Assembly: GCF_003885045.1 (NCBI RefSeq)
Contig: NZ_RHJS01000002.1
Location: forward strand, 4,767,302 to 4,831,301
DNA from: Schaedlerella arabinosiphila
Lineage (GTDB): Bacteria; Bacillota; Clostridia; Lachnospirales; Lachnospiraceae
DNA length: 64,000 nt
Reading direction: 5' to 3'
Each line of letters starts with the position of its first letter. Within the stretch, counting starts at the first letter, position 1. Position numbers and translations under genes: made by a program. Under the pieces are notes generated by a model. It did not search any database. It was not told the origin of the DNA and was given only the letters and a program-made list of their open reading frames with translations. This document shows positions 44,305 through 52,698 of this stretch, in pieces.

Positions 44305-44660
44305 CCATACTCCTCTTTGTTTTCCCTTATATTATAGTTCTTTGGCTGCCGGAATACAAGTACAATCAAGGCATGCGATCACTCCTTTCCCAGTATAGTT
44401 TATGTTCCCACCTATGGGGTTCACAGAAACGGTATAACAGTTTGTTTTTTCGTTTCAAACATTGAAATCAGGCGATACAGCCTTGAAAATGGAATAGAAA
44501 TTTTCATATCAGATATTTAGAATGTTTGAAAATGTACCCACTGGAATTGTGGGTGTTTTTACTTTACCAAATGCAGGAGTAAAAAGCAACACAAAAATAA
44601 GGCTGAAACACTATATGAGTGCCCCAGCCGTTACTGTGAGCACCCGGCCAGGGTGTGAAC
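44305..44660. other. Spacer left of the IS4-family element, ending in a split 37-bp hairpin
   Basis: Contains a stem-loop ACCCAC/GTGGGT with TTTTT at about 44536-44560 (rightward terminator-like) and, at 44630-44660, the first 31 bases of a 37-bp hairpin (GTTACTGTGAGCACCC ... GTGTGAAC). Its last six bases, AGTAAC, resume at 46578 after the IS. No gene seen. Confidence 0.6.
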
Positions 44661-44928
44661 CAATGTCATTTAGTTAATATATGGACGAAATCCGATGTTC
44701 CACTCACCGGTGTTCACCCGTCTTGTTGGCTTCAACCCGCGATATTACTGGGGTTATTCTATCTGAAAACCTTGCATCTGAAAATCCATTTTCATGGAAA
44801 TTATTGTTTTTTTCAGCAGAAAACTCAGATGGATGGGGTAGAGCCTTTTTTAAGTGGGGGTCTAACCATTCTTTTTGATTTTTTTGCGGAATTTTATATT
44901 AGTACTTGACAAATCAAACAAAATGTGC

Positions 44929-44975
44929 GGCCGCGCTCGCTGCTGATCCTCTTTTTAGAGGTAGCGAGCGCGGCC
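44929..44975. other. 13-bp perfect stem-loop before the IS4 transposase gene
   Basis: Arms GGCCGCGCTCGCT / AGCGAGCGCGGCC with a second small stem (CCTC/GAGG) in the loop, 50 bp before the transposase start. Such structures in IS leaders prevent expression from outside transcripts; this role is inferred from position. Confidence 0.75.
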
Positions 44976-45024
44976 CTTGGATTTAGAGCGATATATGATT
45001 CTAATCCAAGGAGGTACATTCGTT

Positions 45025-46350
45025 ATGTTTCATGAAAAAATCAAGGCTCTTTTTTCTTCTGCTGTGGACAGCGTTGCGTCCACAATCTCAAAATACTCCG
45101 TCCACCCAGACAAGGATTTTACCCGCCAGAAAAAGCTTCCACCGGATAAGCTCATTACGTTTTTGGTTTCCCAGGGCTCTTCCTCCACTTCCGAGGAACT
45201 TTTGGAGTTTTTTGATCTGGATGCAGATGCCCCTTCCGTTTCCGCACTCAATCAGCAACGGGCAAAGTTAAAACCGGAAGCCATGGAAGCCGTTTTTCAT
45301 CACTTCCATTCCTCACTCTCTTCCTTGGAAGGCGCAGACGGCTATGAATCCATTGCTGCGGATGGCTCTACCTTTTCCTTTTTCAGTAAGCCCACGTTTG
45401 CTTCCCCTGACTACTTTGTTTCCGAAGGGCATTCTGCCAAAGGATTTTACAGTTTGCATTTAAATGCCCTGTACAATCTGGACAAGCACATCTATACCGA
45501 TGCACTGATCCAGCCGATTCACAATAAGGATGAATACCGGGCCTTTGCCACCCTGGTGGACCGCCATCAGACTTCCCCCTGGAAAAAGACTATTTTTATC
45601 GGTGACCGTGGTTACTGCTCCTATAATAATATGGCCCATGTGCTCAAAAAAGGGCAGTTTTTCCTCTTCCGCGCAAAGGATATCCATTCCAAAGGCCTTC
45701 TTTCCGGTTTTGATTTTCCTGACAAGGAATCCTTTGACATCCGGGTTCGGGTCACCCTGGTACGCAGCCAGTCAAAAAAGATTGCTGTAGAGGGATACCG
45801 CCGTTTTGTCGATAAGGCAACCTCCTTTGATTTTATTGAGTACGGGACACGGGATACCTACCAGCTTACGTTCCGCATTGTCAGGTTTCCCATATCAGAG
45901 TCCACTTATGAGTGCCTGGTTACCAATCTCCCGGAAGAGGAATTTCCGCCAAAGCGTCTAAAAGAGCTTTATTTTTCCAGGTGGGGCGTGGAATCCTCAT
46001 TTCGGAAACTGAAATATACCATCGGATTGATCAATTTCCATTCTTATAAGCCGGACTTTGTCAAACAGGAAATATGGGCAAAACTCATCGTCTACAACTT
46101 GACAGAAAGTATCATCAACCATACTGCTGTGGTCCATCAAAAGAAGACAAAGCATGATTACAAAATACATTTTGGTACAGCAGCCCATATTTGCAGGGTG
46201 TTCCTACGTCCTTCTGTGAAAGAAGGCTCAATCAATGTAACCGCCCTGCTTCAGCGCAGGTTGATCCCGATCCGAAATGAACGGCAGTATCACAGGCTAA
46301 AGACAGCCCATTTCCGGAGGCCGCGATATCTTATATACCGGGCAGCCTGA
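45025..46350 (+). CDS. IS4-family DDE transposase
   Basis: Protein of 441 residues starting MFHEKIKALFSSAVDS after AAGGAGG. Catalytic residues: D in SIAADGSTFSF, D in FIGDRGYCSYNN, and E in the YREK motif YFSRWGVESSFRKLK. It acts on the surrounding 17-bp ends. The gene is intact. Confidence 0.93.
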   Translation: MFHEKIKALFSSAVDSVASTISKYSVHPDKDFTRQKKLPPDKLITFLVSQGSSSTSEELLEFFDLDADAPSVSALNQQRAKLKPEAMEAVFHHFHSSLSSLEGADGYESIAADGSTFSFFSKPTFASPDYFVSEGHSAKGFYSLHLNALYNLDKHIYTDALIQPIHNKDEYRAFATLVDRHQTSPWKKTIFIGDRGYCSYNNMAHVLKKGQFFLFRAKDIHSKGLLSGFDFPDKESFDIRVRVTLVRSQSKKIAVEGYRRFVDKATSFDFIEYGTRDTYQLTFRIVRFPISESTYECLVTNLPEEEFPPKRLKELYFSRWGVESSFRKLKYTIGLINFHSYKPDFVKQEIWAKLIVYNLTESIINHTAVVHQKKTKHDYKIHFGTAAHICRVFLRPSVKEGSINVTALLQRRLIPIRNERQYHRLKTAHFRRPRYLIYRAA

Positions 46351-46577
46351 AAGCATTTTTACCTTAAATATAGATATTTTTTAAGCAGATGCGGATCTGC
46401 TTAGTCGTCATGCCCAAAAATAATTTTCACCTCTTTCATTATGATCCGAACAGTCTCTCAGACACAAGCAAAAACATATGTTCTGGCTTGTGCTGTGAAA
46501 ACAAGTCCACTTTATATCTAATAATTTATAGAACACCGGTCTGGCTTTGTTTAACTAAATGACATTGGGGTGTGAAC

Positions 46578-46873
46578 AGTAACGACGGAATACCGGAAAT
46601 AATGAAGCAATAAAAATATCCTTGAATCCTGCTGCCAGATATGCTATATTAAATATGGAGAGCAATCGCCCACAAAGTGGTTGGCCTCTCCGGTATAGAT
46701 TATATAGTAAACCTGCCTCGATCTGCCAAGTACAAGGTAGGTTTATTTATTTCCGCTTGTTATTCCTATCTATGTAGGCAAGCAATGCTTATGTATAGTG
46801 ATTTATTATGGAAAGTTCTAAAATAAAATCCCTCTATTTCGCCTTTTTCTCTATTATAGCTTTATAAGTAAAC
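46578..46873. other. Spacer right of the IS4-family element
   Basis: Starts with the last six bases of the split hairpin (AGTAAC). A stem-loop AAACCTGCC ... AGGTAGGTTTATTT around 46710-46750 looks like a weak terminator. No gene is visible before the LytTR remnant. Confidence 0.4.
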
Positions 46874-47017
46874 ATGAAATACATCGAATCGTTTTATTTT
46901 GACCACATCGTCATGCATGGCGGAAAGGAGATCGTCCTTTCCAGAAGCAGCCGTACGGAGCTGAAAAACCAGTACCAGCAGTTTTTATTTCATCTGGCAA
47001 GGAGGGGCGCAGTATGA
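46874..47017 (+). pseudogene. C-terminal remnant of a LytTR response regulator
   Basis: Frame MKYIESFYFDHIVMHGGKEI then LSRSSRTELKNQYQQFLFHL ends at TGA overlapping the start of the following kinase (ATGA). This is the last third of a LytTR DNA-binding domain of AgrA/VirR type. The receiver and first part of the DNA-binding domain are missing, so the kinase behind it has lost its cognate regulator here. Confidence 0.65.
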
Positions 47018-48357
47018 TCGCTTTACAATTATTTGCGGGCTGTTTGCAGCAGCTTGCCCCGTATATGTTTTTGTGTCTGTATCCGTTCCGGAAGCGACTT
47101 CGGTTTCCTAAGCGTAAGATATTTCTGGTTGCTGCGGCCCTGCTCCTTGCGGCCTCACTTTTGTTTTCCCTGGCAGGAGCCTTCCTTGCCTCCATACTGC
47201 CGAGAGGGCCGTTCCTCCGGCAGATGGTAAACTGCCTGTTTGCGCTGGTTTTACTGCTCTGCTTTTTTTGGTATCTGTATACTGTGAAGGATCTCTGGCA
47301 GAAAAAGCTGTTTGTCTTTTCCTTTACGGCCACGGCCGCCCTTCTCATGACTTCTATTTATAACTATTTTGACGTAAAGAACCTGCAAAGCTATAGCTGG
47401 CTGCCCTACGGCGGAACTTTTTATCTCTATTACCTTATTGCCGAGCTGGTTACCCTGCCGCCGTGCTGGTTTCTTTTGAAATATTTCTACCTGCCCATAG
47501 AAGACGGGCTGGACGCAAGAGAAAGCGGATACCTGTCCGCCCTTTCCCTGTTTTTGTTCGCCCTGCTGATTCCCGGACTTTCCCTGACTGCTCCCGAGTA
47601 CCTGCACTCTAATCCCGCATTGATCTATTTATTCTGCTCACTTCTGGTGATCACTTTTGTGGTGTATATTCTTTTCTTCAAGCTCTACGGGCTGATCCGT
47701 GAAAAAATGCAGTCCCAGCAGGAGGCCATGCAGCTCCAGCATCAAAGTGAGCTGTCTGCCGAACAGTACCGCCGAATCCAGGAGCAGATTGAAAACAGCC
47801 GTCGGATGCGCCATGACCTGACTCATCATCTGCTGGCCATACAGAGTTTCCTTGCGGACGGCGAAACCGGACGTGCCGCGGAATACCTGGAACAATATCT
47901 GGAAAGCACCAGGAAGTATGAGATCCTCCGCTTCTGCGGCAATCCTGTGGTCAATATGCTTGTCAGCCATTATGACGCGCTGGCAAAGGAGGAGGAGATT
48001 GATTTTTCTGTCCGGATCAACATTCCCGACGGCCTGCCGGTCCAGGATACCGACCTTTCCGTCCTGCTGGGGAATCTTTTGGACAACGCGGTAAGGGCAG
48101 CAGGGCATGTCACGGAAGCAGACCGCTTCGTGCGCCTGAACATGATTTGCTCCGGAAAAATGCTTGCCATTACGGTGGATAACGGATTTGACGGACATGT
48201 AAAGCGGGACGGGGAGCGTTACATGTCTACGAAAGAAGGGCACCAGGGGATAGGGCTGAAAAGTATTGCGGATATCTCGGAAAAATATCACGGCGGGGTG
48301 GAATTTACGCATGAAGGGGCGGAATTTCATGCTTTGGTGATGGTGGGGTTGGAGTGA
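47014..48357 (+). CDS. GHKL-type sensor histidine kinase (AgrC-like)
   Basis: Protein of 447 residues. Residues 1-215 contain six or seven membrane helices without a large outer loop; a coiled linker follows, then the H-box-like MRHDLTHHLLAIQSFLADG, and a GHKL ATPase domain with VLLGNLLDNAVRAA and KEGHQGIGLKSIADIS (G-boxes). This is the AgrC/quorum-sensing kinase layout, usually responding to a peptide. The start is coupled to the stop of the LytTR remnant. Confidence 0.85.
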   Translation: MIALQLFAGCLQQLAPYMFLCLYPFRKRLRFPKRKIFLVAAALLLAASLLFSLAGAFLASILPRGPFLRQMVNCLFALVLLLCFFWYLYTVKDLWQKKLFVFSFTATAALLMTSIYNYFDVKNLQSYSWLPYGGTFYLYYLIAELVTLPPCWFLLKYFYLPIEDGLDARESGYLSALSLFLFALLIPGLSLTAPEYLHSNPALIYLFCSLLVITFVVYILFFKLYGLIREKMQSQQEAMQLQHQSELSAEQYRRIQEQIENSRRMRHDLTHHLLAIQSFLADGETGRAAEYLEQYLESTRKYEILRFCGNPVVNMLVSHYDALAKEEEIDFSVRINIPDGLPVQDTDLSVLLGNLLDNAVRAAGHVTEADRFVRLNMICSGKMLAITVDNGFDGHVKRDGERYMSTKEGHQGIGLKSIADISEKYHGGVEFTHEGAEFHALVMVGLE

Positions 48358-48375
48358 ATGATAACGGGATTGAGC

Positions 48376-48412
48376 GTTGCTGTGAACACCCGGCGAGGGT
48401 GTGAACAGCCGG
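48376..48412. repeat. 37-bp hairpin-family member, slightly degenerate
   Basis: GTTGCTGTGAACACCC ... GGGTGTGAACAGCCGG: the central arms CACCC/GGGTG pair perfectly; the outer right arm has drifted. Confidence 0.65.
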
Positions 48413-48506
48413 TTTGAATTGCTTTTTAGGTTTTCATTCATTGATGAATTTGTTATTTAGTGATATACTACTATCATAAAACACAGTGTTGAGGAAGATC
48501 TTTATT

Positions 48507-48686
48507 ATGACCAGGACATTCACTATTGAAAACGGACAAAAGCCTACAGAAGAACAGCTTAAAGAAGTACAAGAAGCACAGATGCATCCCATCACTTTTG
48601 ATGAAGATTGCCAGGAGCTGTCTCCCGCATTGATGAAGGCGTTTAAAAGTGCTGTTGTGCAGAGAAACAGGAAGAAAAAAGCTTAA
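48507..48686 (+). CDS. Small acidic/basic protein, possible antitoxin
   Basis: Protein of 59 residues starting MTRTFTIENGQKPTEEQLKE. The central segment (PITFDEDCQELSPALMKAFK) followed by a basic tail recalls short antitoxins that precede PIN-type or similar toxins in Clostridia. A remnant that resembles the C-terminus of a PIN protein follows directly (48705-48806). Promoter-like TATACTACTATCATAA lies just upstream. Function inferred only. Confidence 0.5.
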   Translation: MTRTFTIENGQKPTEEQLKEVQEAQMHPITFDEDCQELSPALMKAFKSAVVQRNRKKKA

Positions 48687-48704
48687 ACAATTTCAAATAT
48701 TAAG

Positions 48705-48806
48705 TATAAAGACAGTATTTATCTTGCGTGTACCGAAGCTGCAAATGTAGACGCACTGTTAACTACTGCCATCAATTACAACTTATACAAAAGTTATGAG
48801 TGCTAA
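48705..48806 (+). pseudogene. Possible C-terminal remnant of a PIN-domain toxin
   Basis: The frame YKDSIYLACTEAANVDALLT then TAINYNLYKSYEC resembles the end of PIN domains (D.YHLACAE.A..DALLTTD). It has no start, and the expected Asp after TT is missing. Its position right after a small antitoxin-like gene supports the reading, but the match is short. Confidence 0.35.
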
Positions 48807-49415
48807 TGAGAGGTTAATGGATGGGGTTATATGGATGATAGCAGCAAGGTTAAACATTACTGATAGCACACAAAGAAATGGAATAAATGTTTTAAGAACT
48901 GCACGGGTGCATAATTTTTTTACACTTGTATAAGTGTTTTTTGACCGACGAGGTCTCTCTGGACAGCCAGAGCAGGGTATGGTTAGCGCCATACCCTTTT
49001 TTATCCATAAGAGGAGAATTAACATATTGAAAGAATATCTGAAGGCACAAAACAAGACAAACGAGATCATTATCTGACAGTAAGATATTAGAATGTAATA
49101 ATTTTTTATTGAATATATCAAATCACGAATTTGATATGATGAAAGAAATTATTGATGAATTTATATGGGGATTGGAGCAAACAGATATACCTACAGGCTT
49201 TGAACAATATACAACCGCTTTAGAAAAAAACCTTATCCCATCATTTCAACGCCCACAAAGCCGCATAAATCAAGAGCAAAATAACCTCTACTGCGTAACA
49301 ACTCCCATAATAAACTGAGGGGCGAAAGCAGTTTACTGATTTCGCCCTCTTGACTACCCCAAGCAAAGGCGGGAAAAACTGTCAAGGGGAGAGTGTCAGA
49401 TAATCGGAAAATCAC
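48807..49415. other. Spacer with terminators and short relic frames
   Basis: A terminator GGGTATGG/CCATACCC with TTTTTT lies at 48975-49002; another stem, GAGGGGCGAAA/TTTCGCCCTC, spans about 49317-49352. Between them a 69-codon frame (49109-49318) exists but has no RBS and no recognisable family; I do not call it a gene. Confidence 0.45.
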
Positions 49416-49444
49416 TTGCATTTTTTGAGAAATTTGCATATAAT
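49416..49444 (+). promoter_or_regulatory. Promoter of the intact type III TA locus
   Basis: TTGCAT (49416-49421), 17-bp spacer, TATAAT (49439-49444), about 28 bp before the first RNA repeat. Confidence 0.75.
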
Positions 49445-49472
49445 ATAAGTGAGCAGATAAATTGCTCTATTA

Positions 49473-49580
49473 AAGTACGTTGCAGCTTTGAGTGCAACCC
49501 TTTAATTTAAGTGCTTCACTACTTTGAACGTGAACCTTTAATTTAAGTGCTTCACAGCTTGAAATGTGAATCATTAATTA
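49473..49580 (+). ncRNA. Type III antitoxin RNA (ToxI-like), three 36-nt repeats
   Basis: Repeats at 49473-49508, 49509-49544 and 49545-49580, each beginning AAGT. Each contains a hairpin at the same position, with paired substitutions between units: GTTGC/GCAAC in the first, TTCAC/GTGAA in the second and third. The 36-nt period and AAG start are the same as described for ToxI antitoxins, each unit of which folds as a pseudoknot that binds the toxin. It is followed by a terminator and the toxin gene. Confidence 0.88.
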
Positions 49581-49608
49581 GGGAGATAAGTTTATTATCT
49601 CCCTTTTC
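49581..49608 (+). terminator. Terminator between ToxI-like RNA and toxin gene
   Basis: GGGAGATAA / TTATCTCCC stem with 5-base loop followed by TTTT. Readthrough of such a terminator supplies the toxin mRNA in type III loci. Confidence 0.85.
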
Positions 49609-49626
49609 TATATATTGGAGGCTAAA

Positions 49627-50136
49627 ATGGATTTTTATAGGATAAATGAGGAATATATTCATTTCCTTCAAAAATATGAGAAAGAAAAACGTGGAGTGAC
49701 GAAGGTTCCCAATATTCATTATGCGGAACGTAATAAATTTGCTTTTGGAGCGATATTAAAGGTGAATAGCATAAACTACTATGTGTCTGTATCATCTTTT
49801 GACAAGAAGCAGGAAGCAAATATATTGATTCGGGTTTCAGGGGATAAAAAAGAAGTAAAGGGATCTTTGCGTTTTAATTATATGGTGCCAGTTCCCGATG
49901 AGTGTCTTAAGAAACTTGTTATTAAAGAGGTGGAAGATGAAAAATACCGTATTCTGCTGAATAAGGAGTACCAGTTTTGTATGAAATATGCTGATAAAAT
50001 CCAGAAGAAGGCGGAAAAAATCTATAAGATGGTAACATCAAACCAAAAACAAATCCTTACAGATAATAGTTGCGATTTTAATCTTTTAGAGCAGGGATAT
50101 CGGGAATATATTAAGCTGTATCTGGCAGGAAAATAA
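49627..50136 (+). CDS. Type III toxin-antitoxin system toxin, ToxN/AbiQ family endoribonuclease
   Basis: Protein of 169 residues starting MDFYRINEEYIHFLQKYEKE; the ATG is placed after GGAGG. Family hallmarks: N-terminal (F/Y)Y.I...YI..L, the segment KRGVTKVPN, the core FGAILKVNSINYYVSVSSFD, and RFNYMVPVPD followed by a C-terminal helix-rich part. ToxN enzymes cut mRNA, are held inactive by the repeat RNA, and act in phage abortive infection. Full length for the family. The locus order (promoter, repeats, terminator, toxin) is intact. A truncated homolog is at 17204 and a remnant at 12181. Confidence 0.88.
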   Translation: MDFYRINEEYIHFLQKYEKEKRGVTKVPNIHYAERNKFAFGAILKVNSINYYVSVSSFDKKQEANILIRVSGDKKEVKGSLRFNYMVPVPDECLKKLVIKEVEDEKYRILLNKEYQFCMKYADKIQKKAEKIYKMVTSNQKQILTDNSCDFNLLEQGYREYIKLYLAGK

Positions 50137-50490
50137 GAGGGAAGATTGTGGTTGCAAAATGCTTAGTAAATCCAGTGTTTATGCGGGTTTGCGGATTTTT
50201 AAAAGGTCTTTTGACAACAGTCGTTTGCGTGCGATTATTCTTACTGTCCAGTGGTTTGTTGGTGGGAGAATGATTTTTAAGCGGTTTAGATGACTGGCAT
50301 AAATCCATATTATAACGCCCTTAGCTGTGGGTAGGAACTCATGGCTAAGGGCGTTTTTTGTCGTGTTTTTTAATTGATGAATGGGGCTGGTGATTGGCTT
50401 AAAGCAGAATTAGAAACTTTACAAAACCAGTTCTCAGCGGCAAAGACAGATTAGCATTTCAGGCATTCCCATTACGGAAATGCCCTTTTT
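50137..50490. other. Spacer with two rightward terminators
   Basis: A strong terminator, AACGCCCTTAGC/GCTAAGGGCGTT with TTTTTT, lies at 50314-50359; another, GGCATTCCC/GGAAATGCC with TTTTTT, at 50462-50491. The latter also lies at the 3' end of the leftward HMCES-type gene. A 25-codon frame between them has no support. Confidence 0.6.
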
Positions 50491-51123
50491 TCATGTCAGG
50501 AACAAACTCTGCTGTTCATACTCCTGCTCCCGCCCAAGCACCGGCGGAGTCTTATGAAGGGCATATTGCGCAAATTGATCGTCGTATACCCACTCCTTTA
50601 GCTCCCCTGTCTCCAGAACCAGCGGCATCCTGTGGTGGACAGGGGACACGGACGCATTGGCCTGTGTCGTGAGGATGATAAAACGTTCCTCATCCCCGAA
50701 TCGGTTGTAGAATCCCGCCATATACACAACCGCTGCGTCCTTCCTGAAAAATGTTACCTTATTTTTATCGGAATCCCACTCATAAAAATGCTTTGCCGGT
50801 ATCACGCAGCGCCTGTGCAACACGCTGTCCCGAAATGTTTTTCGTTCCAGCGCAGTCTCCGCCCTGGCGTTGATCAGAAGTCCTTTCTTTTGATACTGGG
50901 GAAATCCCCACTGCATTTCTTTCAGTTCCAGTGCAGGTGAAATACTGCCCGAAGCGATTGCCGCAGGCTGCTCCCTGCGCTTACCGCATTGCGTCAAAAT
51001 GCCCGCAGGCTGAGAAGGGAAGATGTCGCCTGTGCGCATTCTCTGTATCTGAAGATCTACATTGTGGATCACCTTTTCAATCTCCCTGGCTGTCTCTTCG
51101 TCTACAAAAAATCTTCCGCACAT
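50491..51123 (-). CDS. SOS response-associated peptidase, HMCES/YedK family
   Basis: Protein of 210 residues beginning MCGRFFVDEETAREIEKVIH; Cys-2 is the residue that forms a covalent bond with abasic sites. Other hallmarks: RAETALERKTFRDSVLHRRC, VIPAKHFYEWD (catalytic Glu) and SPVHHRMPLVLE (His). It protects abasic sites in single-stranded DNA by DNA-protein crosslinking. Appears monocistronic. Confidence 0.92.
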   Translation of the reverse strand: MCGRFFVDEETAREIEKVIHNVDLQIQRMRTGDIFPSQPAGILTQCGKRREQPAAIASGSISPALELKEMQWGFPQYQKKGLLINARAETALERKTFRDSVLHRRCVIPAKHFYEWDSDKNKVTFFRKDAAVVYMAGFYNRFGDEERFIILTTQANASVSPVHHRMPLVLETGELKEWVYDDQFAQYALHKTPPVLGREQEYEQQSLFLT

Positions 51124-51262
51124 AGTTGTCCTCTCCTTCTCCTGCGATGCACACGCTTTTTTCTACAACGTTACTATTCACAGTAACTCTACAGCTTCAA
51201 AATACAGCATTGTCACATATCCAAAAATTATCCGCGGCTGCGTCTGATTCTCACTTAAGAGC

Positions 51263-51691
51263 CTACGTACGGTCTGTGATCTCCCAATATCCATTCTTTG
51301 GAGAACCATGGCGGATCAGAATACCACGTCTTTTCAATTTTTTGATATTAGATTCAATATTCCGGCTCGAAATGCCGATTGCATCTGCGATTTTCTTTGC
51401 AGAAAGCCGTGTATCCTGCGATAATAGTTCAAGGATCTGCTTCTGAGTACTGTTCAGATTATCTCTGGAATTATTCGGATGGTCCTCCGATGTTTTTTTG
51501 ATTCTTCTCCGATGCTTTTCCGATTCTTCTCCGATGCTTTCCTGATTCTTCTCCGATGCTTCTTCATTACTTTTCTGGTCTTCTATTGAAAAAGTACTCC
51601 GAAAAAGATCTACACGAAACATATCGTCAAACACCTGAAATCTTGGTGTAAGAAGTCCGTTGTAAAGTCCACCCAGTGAGGTCACTTCCAA
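51263..51691 (-). pseudogene. C-terminal fragment of an AlbA_2/HATPase_c_4 type protein
   Basis: Reads LEVTSLGGLYNGLLTPRFQV at its start, which is the end of an HATPase_c_4 domain (EVTSPGGL motif), followed by a charged linker with repeated E-E-S-E-K and a winged helix (SAKKIADAIGISSRNIESNI). The N-terminal AlbA_2 part and most of the ATP-binding domain are absent; the frame is blocked upstream by a stop. It resembles the gene at 28476-29987 in general architecture. Confidence 0.65.
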
Positions 51692-51780
51692 TCTGTCCCC
51701 TTAAATACAGCACATTGCGTTTTTGAAAACGGAAAATGTACAAGCAGGTCATCCATTTTCCGGTGAAAATTGGTGACAAA

Positions 51781-52524
51781 TTATAAATCCCCAAGTTTAT
51801 GAAATGCGGTCTGTATCTTCGTATAGTTCTCCCAATCCACGTTTTTCAATATATTCTGTCTTTCTGCAAATTGCTCTACAGGAGTCCTGATAGAAAAATA
51901 TGTATCAAATTTTGCTTTTGTAATATGTCTCCTGGACGATAAATATCTTTTCTGTGGATCTATGTCTTCTACAAAAGCAATACATTTATCAATCACATGT
52001 TTATCATATGGATCATTTTCTCCTACTGCATCTAATAAAAATGTCTCCATAGCGCCATTTTATTCAAATGGAATGATAAATAATAAGAATGCAAACTCTA
52101 CTTCTTCTTTAATCTCAGTAGGCATTTTACATTTTATCCAACGGTCATTTTCCAATTCATTATCACAAATTACAGAATATTCATTCAAAGCATCTTTCAT
52201 CTGCTGAATAAAATTCAATTCTGTTTCTGCTTCATCCCTATCAGTAATTATTACTATTTTACTATATACAGTCGAAAATCCCGGAATAGACAGATAATTA
52301 CGATCTAAAACCTCCTTAAGACCGCTGCTTAATCTGCTGCAGCCACCCGTAGACATAATCGTTAAGACATCCGAGTCTTTCACCAGATTTCATGACTTTT
52401 GCCGATCCATTCTTAATATTCCCTGTTGTCTTGAAGGATCATCTAACCACTGATAAGCTTTTCTCATATAATATTGTAATAAAACATAATCTGTTGAGCC
52501 TTCACATATTATAACATTGTTCAT
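51781..52524 (-). pseudogene. TOPRIM-domain protein, partner of the AAA ATPase, with two in-frame stops
   Basis: The frame from 52524 reads MNNVIICEGSTDYVLLQYYM ... RQKS, TGA (52392-52390), NLVKDSDVLTIMSTGGCSRL ... YSKIVIITDRDEAETELNFI ... FAFLLFIIPFE, TAA (52062-52060), NGAMETFLLDAVGENDPYDK ... FHKLGDL. Apart from the two stops it is one continuous frame of 247 codons. EGSTD and DRDE are the Glu and DxD motifs of a TOPRIM nuclease/primase fold. The start overlaps the stop of the ATPase tail (TAATG), so both were co-translated. The two-gene set resembles ATPase + TOPRIM defence pairs such as PARIS (AriA/AriB) or the OLD/Gabija families. Confidence 0.75.
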
Positions 52525-52607
52525 TACCTTAACTCCAATCCGAGATTTTCTTGTGCATGGATTGCTTTTTCACAGCTCATCCGTCTTACATAATTCTTAC
52601 CCTCATA
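52524..52607 (-). pseudogene. Severed 3' end of the AAA ATPase gene
   Basis: These 28 codons (YEGKNYVRRMSCEKAIHAQE, then NLGLELR and stop) continue exactly in frame the ATPase gene broken at 57168 once the nested IS and one copy of the 8-bp duplication are removed. Confidence 0.85.
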
Positions 52608-52698
52608 TTTATATAGGTAGTGTCAAGTTAACTACCATATTTTTTTTAACAAACCTTATTATTTCAAGGGTTTCACCACTTTTTCAAAGAAAAAAGCA

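Larger units (their letters stand above)
44661..46567 (+). mobile_element. Complete IS4-family insertion sequence, 1907 bp
   Basis: Inverted ends of 17 bp, CAATGTCATTTAGTTAA, at both tips. A perfect 10-bp target duplication GGGTGTGAAC lies at 44651-44660 and 46568-46577. It carries a single transposase gene. It sits in the right arm of a 37-bp hairpin. A 100-bp element with related ends is at 4543-4642. Confidence 0.93.

Noticed and set aside
46710..46760. Stem around the word acctgcctcgatctgccaag as a riboswitch
   Set aside because: Only a short AAACCTGCC/AGGTAGGTTT pairing is visible, without a known aptamer core; a weak terminator is the simpler reading.
49109..49318. 69-codon frame
   Set aside because: No RBS, no recognisable motif, and it runs through a terminator-like stem; not enough to call a gene.
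49473..49580. 36-nt direct repeats as a CRISPR array
   Set aside because: Units follow one another without spacers, differ from each other in a compensatory way and lie between a promoter and a toxin gene. No cas genes are present.
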